A DNA stretch of 64,000 bases from Blastopirellula sp. J2-11 (GTDB lineage Bacteria; Planctomycetota; Planctomycetia; Pirellulales; Pirellulaceae), in contig NZ_CP097384.1 in NCBI RefSeq assembly GCF_024584705.1, positions 496,001 through 560,000 of the forward strand. The letters run 5' to 3'. The position numbers and the translations under genes are program-made. This document shows positions 41,439 through 49,620 of the stretch, in pieces; position 1 is the stretch's first letter; each line of letters opens with the position of its first letter. The notes below the pieces were generated by a model that did no database searches, was not told where the DNA came from, and saw only the letters and a list, made by a program, of their open reading frames with translations.

Positions 41439-43790
41439 ATGCAGTTGGCCAACCTCAGCTTGCTGATCGGCGGCCTGTTAATCGGCGTCCCGATCTTGTT
41501 GCATCTGGTGATGCGGCAGCAGCCGAAGCGGATCGTGTTTCCCGCTTTACGGTTTGTGCGTGCGCGCAACGTGCAGAACCAACGTCGGCTCGAACTAAAG
41601 CATTGGATCCTGCTCTTCCTCCGTTGCGTTGCGATCTTGTTGCTGGTGTTGGCGCTGGCGCGACCGAGCGTCAGTTCGGCCGCGGTCAGCAGTTGGGTCT
41701 TGGTGGGATTGCTCGCGTTTGGCGCGGGGATCGCCGGGATCGTCGCGGCGGCGACTTGGCTCGTGGGCGCTAGTCGAGGACTGGCCATCGGCATGACGAT
41801 ATTGGCGATTGCGCTGCTGGCCGGCGTAGGCGTGGTGACGCCGCTGGCGCTCAGCGCCGGAGGCGCAGGTTCGTTGGGAGATCAAGAGGCGCCGGTCTCG
41901 GCGGTCTTTGTGTTCGACACTTCGCCGCGACTCTTATATCAGCACGAAAATCAAACGCGGCTGGAGAAAGCCCAAGAGATCGCGATTTGGTTGACCGGCC
42001 AATTGCCGCCAGAAAGCGAAGTTGCGATCGCCGATCGACGCACCGGCGCATCGATCTTCGCCGCGGATATCGGCGCCGCGCGTCAGGCGATTCAACGACT
42101 GGAAGTTTCGCCCGGCGGTGAAAGCATGGATCGGATCGTTAGCCAGGCGGTCGATCTGGCCGACTCGAGCGAAAAGAAGCGAAAAGAGATCTACGTCTTT
42201 ACCGATCTCAGTCAGCCGGCCTGGAGCGGGGCGCAGCAAAGCGATTTGAAAAACAAATTGGCCCAGCATCCTGACTATCCGTTGTATTTGATCGACGTCG
42301 GCGCTGTCGATGTGCGCAATACGTCGGTCGCCGATTTGCAGCTTTCGGCCGATAGCGTCTCGAAAAACAGCGACGTGCTGGTGCAGGTCGAAGTGGCCCA
42401 AGATGGACCAGAAACTTCGCAAACGTTGGAGCTCTATCTGGAGCAACTCGATAACGCATTGCCGATCGTGGAAGATGGCGAGCTGATCTTGCCGAAGGCC
42501 GATCGCCGTGATCGCCGTAATTTGCAATTAGCCGACGGAGAATCTCAAGCCGTTCAGTTTCGCCTGTCGGACTTGCCGGTCGGCGTGCATCACGGCTGGG
42601 TCAATCTGGCCGCGGCCGATGGTCTCGAGGCGGATGACAAACGTTGGTTTACGTTTGAAGTCCGTGAGCCGTGGCCGCTGCTGGTTGTCGAAACGACGCC
42701 AGACGCGAGTCGTGATTTGATCAACGCGATCGCGCCGCCGGCGTTTCAAGATTCGGGCCGCGCTCCGTTTCAAGTCGATGTCGTCACGCCGGAAACGCTC
42801 GACCGACAAGAGCTGGACGCCTATCGCGGCATCGTGCTCGTTGATCCCGGCGCCTATTCCAACAACGCCTGGCGAAAGCTGGATCAATATGTTCAACGGG
42901 GCGGAGGACTCGCGATCTTTTTGGGACAGTCCGCTTCGCTCGACAAAATGAATGGCGAAGAGCCGCAGAAGTTGTTGCCTGGTAAGCTGTCGCGACAATG
43001 GAGAGCCGGTGATCGCATCTGGTATTTGGAGCCCAAGGATTACCAGCATCAATTGCTGGCCCCGTTTCGCGAAATCGGCGACAGCGTCCCGTGGCGCAGT
43101 TTTCCGGTTGCTCGGCATTGGTCGTTTGACGATCTCGCGCCGGAAGCGGATGTCGTCATTCCCTTTAGTAGCCCCAACAACTTGCCTGCACTGATCGAAC
43201 AACGCATCGGCGATGGCCTGGTGCTGACCTTCACCACGTCGATCGCCTCGGGCGAATCGCCGCCGTGGAATACGCTCTTCACCGGGTTTGATTCATGGCC
43301 CTTTTTCGTGCTCACGAATCAAATGGCGAAATATTTGGTCCGTAGCGGCGAAGAGCGGTTGAACTACTTTGTCGGCGAGCGAGCGTCGCTGCTGACCGGT
43401 CCGCAGCAAGCCGAGCAAACGCATTTGCTGTTCACGCCGCGTGGAGGAGATCCGCAAGAGGTGATCCCCGATCGGGGTTTGATCACGATTCCGTTCACCG
43501 ATCAAATCGGCTCGTACCGTTTGCGTCCGCTGGGAGGCGGACCGACGCTGGGTTTTAGCGTCAACTTGCCGCCGTATGCGACGCAGCTCAATCCGCTTGC
43601 GGCGGAAGAGTTGGACGGGATCTTTGGCGCCGATCGCTATCAGGTCGCCAAAGAGCAAAGCGAAATCGAGCGGGAGCAAGGGAAGGCTCGCGTCGGTCGC
43701 GAGTTTTTCTCACCGTTGATTTTGCTGGTGGCGCTGATGTTGGCGATCGAGTTCGCCCTGTCGCAACGCTTCTATCGGCAGGAGGCGTAG
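41439..43790 (+). CDS. BatA-like VWA membrane protein
   Basis: The 783-residue protein begins with the BatA N-terminal domain: LLIGGLLIGVPILLHLVMR, KRIVFPALRFVRARN and LELKHWILLFLRCVAILLL. Further helices span residues 80-145. A VWA-like domain follows, but its MIDAS is imperfect (VFVFDTSPRLLY rather than DxSxS). A class I amidotransferase-like section (YRGIVLVDPGAYSNNAWRKL) and a C-terminal transmembrane helix (SPLILLVALMLAIEFAL) close it. It is 3 nt after DUF58, so coupled. The protein probably presents its VWA region to the periplasm. It is the third member of the MoxR operon; the next gene follows 7 nt later. Confidence 0.88.
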   Translation: MQLANLSLLIGGLLIGVPILLHLVMRQQPKRIVFPALRFVRARNVQNQRRLELKHWILLFLRCVAILLLVLALARPSVSSAAVSSWVLVGLLAFGAGIAGIVAAATWLVGASRGLAIGMTILAIALLAGVGVVTPLALSAGGAGSLGDQEAPVSAVFVFDTSPRLLYQHENQTRLEKAQEIAIWLTGQLPPESEVAIADRRTGASIFAADIGAARQAIQRLEVSPGGESMDRIVSQAVDLADSSEKKRKEIYVFTDLSQPAWSGAQQSDLKNKLAQHPDYPLYLIDVGAVDVRNTSVADLQLSADSVSKNSDVLVQVEVAQDGPETSQTLELYLEQLDNALPIVEDGELILPKADRRDRRNLQLADGESQAVQFRLSDLPVGVHHGWVNLAAADGLEADDKRWFTFEVREPWPLLVVETTPDASRDLINAIAPPAFQDSGRAPFQVDVVTPETLDRQELDAYRGIVLVDPGAYSNNAWRKLDQYVQRGGGLAIFLGQSASLDKMNGEEPQKLLPGKLSRQWRAGDRIWYLEPKDYQHQLLAPFREIGDSVPWRSFPVARHWSFDDLAPEADVVIPFSSPNNLPALIEQRIGDGLVLTFTTSIASGESPPWNTLFTGFDSWPFFVLTNQMAKYLVRSGEERLNYFVGERASLLTGPQQAEQTHLLFTPRGGDPQEVIPDRGLITIPFTDQIGSYRLRPLGGGPTLGFSVNLPPYATQLNPLAAEELDGIFGADRYQVAKEQSEIEREQGKARVGREFFSPLILLVALMLAIEFALSQRFYRQEA

Positions 43791-43797
43791 CGCACGC

Positions 43798-46065
43798 ATG
43801 TCTGGCTGGTACCTGCAACCAACGTTCGATAGTCTTACGGTCGTGTTCATCACGGCGGTGATCCTGGTTGCACTGCTGGCGATCGCGCCTTCGTTTGCAT
43901 CGACCACCGAACGTCGTCGCGGGCTGATCGCGCTGTTGCGTTTCGGCGCGATCGGACTGCTGGTGCTGACCATGTTGCGCCCAACCTGGCTGACAACCAC
44001 TACGCGACCGCAAACGGCGACGTTGGTCGTGATGTACGACGTCAGTCAGAGCATGTCGATCCCCGATTCATCCGCAGGCGAAACCCGCTATGACGCGGTG
44101 CAGGAGGCGCTGAAAGGAGTGCAGTCTGATCTGGCGTCCCTCGGTCAGAACATTGAGGTCGCGGTCTATGCGTTTGATTCGCAAGCCGAACGGGTCGCGT
44201 TTGAAAATGGCAAGATTGCATTTCCGCAAGACGCCGCCGGCCGCTTTACCGATATCGGTTCGTCACTCGATGATGTCGTCCGTCAGATGGCCGGCAAGAA
44301 GCTGGCCGGCGTCGTGCTGTTGTCCGACGGAGCGCAGCGCGTCTTTACTCCTCGGGTTGAATTGCAAAGAGCGGCCCGCGATCTGGCGCGGCTGGACGTG
44401 CCGCTGCATACGCTGACGTTTGGTCAGGCGATTGATCCGTCGCAGGCCCGCGATGTGGCGGTCAAAACGTTGGCCGATCAGTTTACCGTCTTCGTCAAAA
44501 ACGAGATGGTCGTCCAGGCGGCGATTCATATTCAAGGGATGGCCAATCGCCCGGTGCCGGTGCAGTTGATCCTCGAAAACGAAAAAGGAGAAGCGACCGT
44601 CATCGATACGAAACGGATTCAATCGACAAAGGATCAGGAGACGCTCGACGTCGGCTTTCGCTTCACGCCGCAAACGCCGGGGCAGTACAAGCTGACCGTC
44701 GCGATCGAGCCGCAAGAGGGAGAGCTGATTAGCAAAAACAATCGACTGGACGCTTATTTGAATGTGCTGTCGGGCGGATTGAAGGTGCTGTATGTCGAAG
44801 GACGCGTGCTTGATCGGTACGAGCAAATGTATTTGCGCCGTGCAATCGCCAAGTCGGCCGATATGCAGATCGATTTTCAATGGCTCGATCGTCGTCGCCG
44901 CGATCAATGGCCGGTTGATCTGACCAAGCAGATGGAAGAGGGGAAGTACGACGTTTTCATTATCGGCGATCTCGATTCGACCGCGCTGAGCGATTCGACG
45001 CTGACGTTGTTGGCCAAGCAGGTCGAAGAAGGGAAAGGGCTGATGATGCAGGGAGGCTTTCACACATTTGGCGCTGGGCGGTATCAACGGACTCCGCTGG
45101 CCGACGTGTTGCCGATTACGATCAATCGCTTTGAAGGACAAGACTTTGATGCGCCGATTCGGGAAGACCTGCACGTCGCTGGGCCGCTTGCATTGCATCC
45201 GACCAAACCGCATTACTTAACGACGATCGCCGTGCTGACCGAAAATAATAACGCCTGGCAGTCATTGCCGCCGATGCATGGCGCCAATCATTTTGAAGGG
45301 ATCAAGCCGCGGGCTCAAGTTTTGCTAGAAACCAATCGCAACGTACCGATCTTGGTTGCTGGCGAGTATGGTCTCGGCCGCGTGTTGGCTTTCGCCGTCG
45401 ATGGAACCTGGCAATGGGCTTCATTTGGCAAGGCCGATCTGCACAAACGTTTTTGGAGGCAGTGCATCTTGTGGCTGGCCAAGAAGGAAGAACTGGAACG
45501 CCGCGATGTGTATGTCGAACTGCCGCAGCGCCGCTTTCCGCCGCAGTCGCAGTTCACCTTTAACGCCGGCGCGCGCGACGCCGCTGGAGATGTGATCGCG
45601 GATGCGACGTTCCAGGCGTCGCTCATCGCACCTGATGGCAGCAAGACCAACGTGCGTTTGGCGCCTGGCGATGAAGGGGTGATCGGTACGGTCGAAACCG
45701 GCGACACCGCCGGCGACTATATGCTGGAGGTCACGGCGCTGCGCGACGGCAAAGCGCTTGGCGTCGGCAACGGGCGATTCTTTGTCGCCGATCAAGATTT
45801 AGAGCTCGCCGATCCTTCGGCCAAACCATCGCAAATGGCGAGCCTGGCTGCGATTACTTCCAGCGCCGGCGGAAAAGCCTGGGCCGCCGAGCAATTGCCG
45901 GAACTGATCGAGATGGTGAAAAAATCGCCGCCTGAGACCGAAATCGAAGTCCAAACCAAATGGACCTGGCCCGAGTCGGCTCGCGACGCATGGCTGAATC
46001 TGATCTTGGTCGTCGGCTTGCTCAGCGGCGAATGGTACCTGCGAAAGAAGTGGGGCATGGTGTAG
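43798..46065 (+). CDS. VWA-domain membrane protein with amidotransferase-like domain
   Basis: The 755-residue protein has two N-terminal helices (VVFITAVILVALLAIAPSFA, GLIALLRFGAIGLLVLTML). A VWA domain follows with an intact MIDAS (VVMYDVSQSMSIPD) and AGVVLLSDGAQRVF. A class I amidotransferase-like domain comes at about 385-560 (VFIIGDLDSTALSDSTLTLL, AVDGTWQWASFGK), then an Ig-like section. One C-terminal helix (WLNLILVVGLLSGEWYLRKK) ends it. It closes the MoxR-DUF58-BatA operon. The pairing of one imperfect and one intact MIDAS suggests a heteromeric VWA assembly. The stop is followed by repeat copy 3. Confidence 0.88.
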   Translation: MSGWYLQPTFDSLTVVFITAVILVALLAIAPSFASTTERRRGLIALLRFGAIGLLVLTMLRPTWLTTTTRPQTATLVVMYDVSQSMSIPDSSAGETRYDAVQEALKGVQSDLASLGQNIEVAVYAFDSQAERVAFENGKIAFPQDAAGRFTDIGSSLDDVVRQMAGKKLAGVVLLSDGAQRVFTPRVELQRAARDLARLDVPLHTLTFGQAIDPSQARDVAVKTLADQFTVFVKNEMVVQAAIHIQGMANRPVPVQLILENEKGEATVIDTKRIQSTKDQETLDVGFRFTPQTPGQYKLTVAIEPQEGELISKNNRLDAYLNVLSGGLKVLYVEGRVLDRYEQMYLRRAIAKSADMQIDFQWLDRRRRDQWPVDLTKQMEEGKYDVFIIGDLDSTALSDSTLTLLAKQVEEGKGLMMQGGFHTFGAGRYQRTPLADVLPITINRFEGQDFDAPIREDLHVAGPLALHPTKPHYLTTIAVLTENNNAWQSLPPMHGANHFEGIKPRAQVLLETNRNVPILVAGEYGLGRVLAFAVDGTWQWASFGKADLHKRFWRQCILWLAKKEELERRDVYVELPQRRFPPQSQFTFNAGARDAAGDVIADATFQASLIAPDGSKTNVRLAPGDEGVIGTVETGDTAGDYMLEVTALRDGKALGVGNGRFFVADQDLELADPSAKPSQMASLAAITSSAGGKAWAAEQLPELIEMVKKSPPETEIEVQTKWTWPESARDAWLNLILVVGLLSGEWYLRKKWGMV

Positions 46066-46094
46066 GTCAAGCGTTGGCCGGACGCATTGCTCTC

Positions 46095-46361
46095 TTCGTA
46101 GCCCACTGCGCCAGTTTTGAAGTTGCGCAATTTCCCGGTTGGCCCCGATAGCTCCGCTATCGGGGCGGCGCAGCCGTAAGAGGCATTGGCTCCCGGTATG
46201 CAGTTCGGGGCCATTTCGCCATTTCAAACGGCGCGGCAACCACCGCTCTAGGTCCGGCCGCGGCTCGATGCCTCTTACCGACTTCGTCGGCCGCGATAGC
46301 GGAGCTATCGCGGCCAACCAGGGAAATCGCGCAACCTCAAAACTCGCGCAGCGGCTACGAA
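46095..46361. repeat. Inverted-repeat element, family A copy 3 (best-preserved ends)
   Basis: The ~267-bp element has ~70-bp imperfect arms, starting TTCGTAGCCCACTGCGCC and ending GCGCAGCGGCTACGAA. Each arm contains a perfect 11-bp hairpin: left GCCCCGATAGC-TCC-GCTATCGGGGC, right GCCGCGATAGC-GGA-GCTATCGCGGC. The two differ by a compensating C-G to G-C exchange. The core shares GGCGCAGCCGTAAGAGGCAT, GTCCGGCCGCGGCTCGATGC and the CCGACTTCGTCGG hairpin with copy 2. It occupies the gap before the catalase gene; the 150 bp after it hold the catalase promoter region. Confidence 0.92.
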
Positions 46362-46513
46362 GAAAACTTCGTTCCAGTGACAACGCTCCTCCCGAGTCCT
46401 ACAATGACGCTTAGTAGGTTGAACGACTTGCGCGTGCGTCTGGCGCGGAAGGTCGGTTTGGCTTAACACCGTCAATAGCGCATCCGGCGAAGGGTGTCAG
46501 GGAGGTACGAAAG

Positions 46514-47968
46514 ATGACCAGTGAGAAACCGAAGCCGACAACTACCGACGCCGGGATTCCGGTCGCTAGTGATGAACATTCGCTGACCGTCGGAGCGGAT
46601 GGTCCGATTGTGCTGCATGATCACTATCTGATCGAGCAGATGGCGAATTTCAATCGCGAGCGGATCGCCGAACGACAGCCGCATGCCAAAGGCTCCGGCG
46701 CGTTTGGGCATTTTGAAGTGACGCACGACGTCAGCGCTTATACCAAAGCGGCGGTGTTTCAGCCGGGCGTGAAGACCGACACGCTGATTCGCTTTTCGAC
46801 GGTGGCCGGTGAACGAGGGAGCCCCGATACTTGGCGCGATCCCCGCGGATTTGCGCTGAAGTTCTACACCACCGAAGGCAACTACGACATGGTGGGGAAC
46901 AACACGCCGGTTTTCTTTATTCGCGATCCGATGAAGTTTCAACATTTCATCCGTTCGCAGAAACGCCGCGCTGACAACGGCCTGCGTGATCATGACATGC
47001 AATGGGATTTCTGGTCGCTCTCGCCGGAGTCGGCTCATCAGGTCACATGGCTGATGGGAGATCGCGGGATTCCCAAGACCTGGCGCAATATGAACGGCTA
47101 TTCGAGCCATACCTATATGTGGGTCAACGCCGCCGGCGAGCGGTTCTGGGTAAAGTACCACTTCAAAACGGATCAAGGCAATGATTTTCTGACCCAGGAC
47201 GAAGCGGTACGCATCGCCGGCGAAGACGCCGACTATCATCGTCGCGATCTGTTCCAAGCGATCGAGCAGGGTAATTATCCCAGTTGGACGCTCCACATGC
47301 AGATCATGCCGTATGAAGAAGCGAAGACCTATCGCTTCAACCCGTTCGACCTGACGAAAGTTTGGCCGCATAGCGACTATCCGCTGCAGGAAGTGGGCAA
47401 GCTCACGCTGAATCGTAATCCGACTGATTTCCATACCGAGATCGAACAAGCGGCGTTCGAGCCGAACAATCTGGTCCCGGGAATCGGCGTCAGTCCTGAC
47501 AAGATGTTGCTTGGTCGGATGTTCGCCTATGCCGACGCGCATCGTGCCCGCATGGGAGTGAACTACAAGCAAGTTCCGGTCAATCGCCCCCAGTGTCCGG
47601 TACATAGCTACAGCAAAGATGGCGCGATGCGGGTTGATAACGTGACCGATCCGGTCTACGCGCCCAACTCGAAAGGTGGCCCGGCCGCCGATCCCGAGCA
47701 TTATCCGGCTGCCGAAGTTTGGAGCGCTGACGGCGAGTTTGTTCACGCCGCCTATACGCTCCGCCAAGATGACGACGACTGGGGCCAAGCCGGAACGTTG
47801 GTGCGTGAAGTGCTGGACGACGCCGCGCGGGATCGCTTGGTGTCGAACGTCGTCGGGCATATTAAAGGGGGCGTTAAAGAGCCGGTCCTGGCCCGCGTTC
47901 TGCAGTACTGGCGCAACATCGACAAGACGATCGGCGATCGCATCGCCAAGGGGGTAAGCGGCGGTTAA
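46514..47968 (+). CDS. katA: Catalase (small-subunit, monofunctional haem)
   Basis: The 484-residue enzyme dismutates hydrogen peroxide in the cytosol. The distal histidine lies in [17 protein letters not shown], the distal asparagine in [20 protein letters not shown], and the proximal haem-ligand tyrosine in [27 protein letters not shown] precedes it. Length and the absence of a C-terminal flavodoxin-like domain place it with the small-subunit (clade 3-like) catalases. GGGAGGTACGAAAG before the ATG is a strong ribosome-binding site. A terminator follows 23 nt after the stop, so it is monocistronic. No adjacent peroxide regulator was found. Confidence 0.96.
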   Translation: MTSEKPKPTTTDAGIPVASDEHSLTVGADGPIVLHDHYLIEQMANFNRERIAERQPHAKGSGAFGHFEVTHDVSAYTKAAVFQPGVKTDTLIRFSTVAGERGSPDTWRDPRGFALKFYTTEGNYDMVGNNTPVFFIRDPMKFQHFIRSQKRRADNGLRDHDMQWDFWSLSPESAHQVTWLMGDRGIPKTWRNMNGYSSHTYMWVNAAGERFWVKYHFKTDQGNDFLTQDEAVRIAGEDADYHRRDLFQAIEQGNYPSWTLHMQIMPYEEAKTYRFNPFDLTKVWPHSDYPLQEVGKLTLNRNPTDFHTEIEQAAFEPNNLVPGIGVSPDKMLLGRMFAYADAHRARMGVNYKQVPVNRPQCPVHSYSKDGAMRVDNVTDPVYAPNSKGGPAADPEHYPAAEVWSADGEFVHAAYTLRQDDDDWGQAGTLVREVLDDAARDRLVSNVVGHIKGGVKEPVLARVLQYWRNIDKTIGDRIAKGVSGG

Positions 47969-47990
47969 TCGATCGATTTAGAACCAGCAG

Positions 47991-48029
47991 CGCTTCTGAT
48001 CGGAGGAATCCGGCCGGGAGCGTTTTTTT
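47991..48029 (+). terminator. Intrinsic terminator after catalase
   Basis: CGCTTC and GGAGCG pair at the base and CGGA/TCCG at the top of an interrupted stem, followed by seven T residues. Confidence 0.7.
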
Positions 48030-48190
48030 ATGCGCGGGTCGAGCAAGGGAATCGCGTTGTCGTCGCGGCAAAGTATTAGTTAGAAGGCGAACTATAATTC
48101 TTGGAAAAATGACAGCATGGATAGTGGAAAGCCGTCACATTAGGAGTTAGCCTAGCAGCTTACCCGATCCTTAAACTCGCCGGGGCTGAC

Positions 48191-48436
48191 ATGTTTAAGA
48201 TCTCAAGCTTGCGCGTTCCGTTGTTGCTGGTGATGGCGGCTCTGGTTGGAAATGCAGTCGCGACCAGCCCTTTGTTGGATCCGCCCAAGACCGCCGAAGA
48301 GTTGGGCCAGTCGCCAACGACTTTAACGGCGGACGAGACCGCTGCAGTATCTCCGTCGATCCAAGACTCCGCCTCGCTGGATCTCCATTCGGCGCCGAAG
48401 TTTGACGAGATCGTCCAGGCCGAGAGCAGCCGCTAA
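48191..48436 (+). CDS. Small secreted protein, unknown
   Basis: The 81-residue product has a signal peptide (ISSLRVPLLLVMAALVGNAV, cleavage near VATS) and a short acidic, Ser/Thr-rich mature part (LLDPPKTAEELGQSPTTLTA). No domain is recognised. An ATG after GGGGCTGAC and codon usage like the neighbours support it as real, but it could be spurious. It stands alone between catalase and a convergent gene. Confidence 0.55.
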   Translation: MFKISSLRVPLLLVMAALVGNAVATSPLLDPPKTAEELGQSPTTLTADETAAVSPSIQDSASLDLHSAPKFDEIVQAESSR

Positions 48437-48506
48437 GCCGTTGTAGGGTTTGCTGTGCGGACCAAGTGTTGGCGCCGCATTTCAGAGGGTCCGCCCAAAC
48501 GGCTCT

Positions 48507-48833
48507 CTAATCCTCTTCCTCATCTTCGCCCCAGGTGATCATGTCGCCGAAGCAAACTTCGCTTTGGCGGATCGCTTTTTCGCGGAGCGGTGCGTGGACG
48601 GCGATATCTTCCGGCGTCCAGTCGAACGTGTCGAACAAGATGCACCACTCGATGTTGACCAGTTCCAGGTTCTGCTCGGCGATCGACGCTTCAAACAACT
48701 TGACCGCTTCGTAGAAGTTGCCGGTTGGGACGAAGCAGTGAGTGAAGATGCCGGAGACTTCGGCCGGGTCGAAGGCGCTGTCGGCGGTCGGTTTCAGCTC
48801 GACCATCAGAAAGTAAGTGCTCGGTTCAGACAA
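48507..48833 (-). CDS. Conserved-looking hypothetical cytosolic protein
   Basis: The 108-residue protein is mixed alpha/beta: YFLMVELKPTADSAFDPAEV, GNFYEAVKLFEASIAEQNLE, LVNIEWCILFDTFDW, and an acidic tail ending GEDEEED. No signal peptide and no known motif are present. It is transcribed toward the small secreted gene and lies downstream of the TetR gene on the same strand (72-nt gap), so they may share a transcript. I do not recognise the family. Confidence 0.65.
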   Translation of the reverse strand: MSEPSTYFLMVELKPTADSAFDPAEVSGIFTHCFVPTGNFYEAVKLFEASIAEQNLELVNIEWCILFDTFDWTPEDIAVHAPLREKAIRQSEVCFGDMITWGEDEEED

Positions 48834-48904
48834 CAGACAGATCCTTCAGAGGTCGACAGGCGAATAACACTGCCGACATCGTAGCACTTGCCCACGCCGG
48901 TTGA

Positions 48905-49558
48905 CTACACGGCGTATTGCTTAACGAACATCGCGACTGCGGATTGGATGATTCGTTCTTTTTCGGCCGCCGCCGGCATCGGTTCGAGCCCAAAGACTTG
49001 CGGCCAGAAGGTGAACGCCTGCAGTAGTCCGCAAAATTGGGCGGCGGCGAACTCGGCGTCCTCAATTTGCAGGCGACCTGCTGCGGTCGCTTGCTCGAGC
49101 CAGCGAACCAACCGCACGCGAAACCGTTTCTGATCGCCGATCGTTTGCTGGGCCAAATGAGGCGACATCAAGAAACGAGAGAGGGTGACCCGAACCAATC
49201 CCTGAAAGCTGGCGGAAGTGAACAGCTCGACCACATGCCGCGCGTTGGCCGCCAGTTGCTCGGCCAGGTCGCGGTCTGGCTCATGCGGAAAATCGGGGAG
49301 CGATTCGGTCGTTTCCAGCAGTTCTTCGATGATCGCCAGAAAGAGAGCGTCTTTGCTCTCAAAGTGGTTGTAGACCGTCCTCTTGCTCACTTCGGCGGTC
49401 TCGGCGATCCGGTTCATGCTGGTGTTGTCGAAGCCGCAGGTTTCAAATTCTTTCACCGCAGCAGCCACGATCGCGGCTCGTTTCCGATCGGTCAGACGGG
49501 ATTCCGTGGGGAGCTCGACGGGCAAACTTGCACCTTGGGGTTTACTTTTGCTAGGCAA
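48905..49558 (-). CDS. TetR/AcrR-family transcriptional regulator
   Basis: The 217-residue protein has the TetR HTH at about residues 30-75 (IVAAAVKEFETCGFDNTSMN, RIAETAEVSKRTVYNHFESK). The ligand-binding part resembles the AefR-type C-terminal domain (HVVELFTSASFQGLVRVTLS, RLQIEDAEFAAAQFCGLLQA). The longest frame begins at a TTG (49558) because an in-frame TAA lies just upstream and no ATG precedes the HTH; the real start could be slightly downstream. It is divergent from the RND efflux operon with 62 bp between starts, the classic layout of a local efflux repressor. Confidence 0.9.
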   Translation of the reverse strand: MPSKSKPQGASLPVELPTESRLTDRKRAAIVAAAVKEFETCGFDNTSMNRIAETAEVSKRTVYNHFESKDALFLAIIEELLETTESLPDFPHEPDRDLAEQLAANARHVVELFTSASFQGLVRVTLSRFLMSPHLAQQTIGDQKRFRVRLVRWLEQATAAGRLQIEDAEFAAAQFCGLLQAFTFWPQVFGLEPMPAAAEKERIIQSAVAMFVKQYAV

Positions 49559-49562
49559 CGCT

Positions 49563-49583
49563 TAAACTATACCGCTCGGTTTA
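49563..49583. promoter_or_regulatory. Candidate TetR operator between regulator and efflux operon
   Basis: TAAACTATACCGCTCGGTTTA contains TAAAC/GTTTA outer arms and ACCG-CT-CGGT inner arms. It lies 5 nt before the regulator start and 38 nt before the efflux ATG, so binding would cover both promoters. A direct repeat of GGTTTACTTTT occurs at about 49538 and 49578. Confidence 0.45.
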
Positions 49584-49620
49584 CTTTTCGGCAAATCCGC
49601 GGACAAACTAAGGCAATCTT

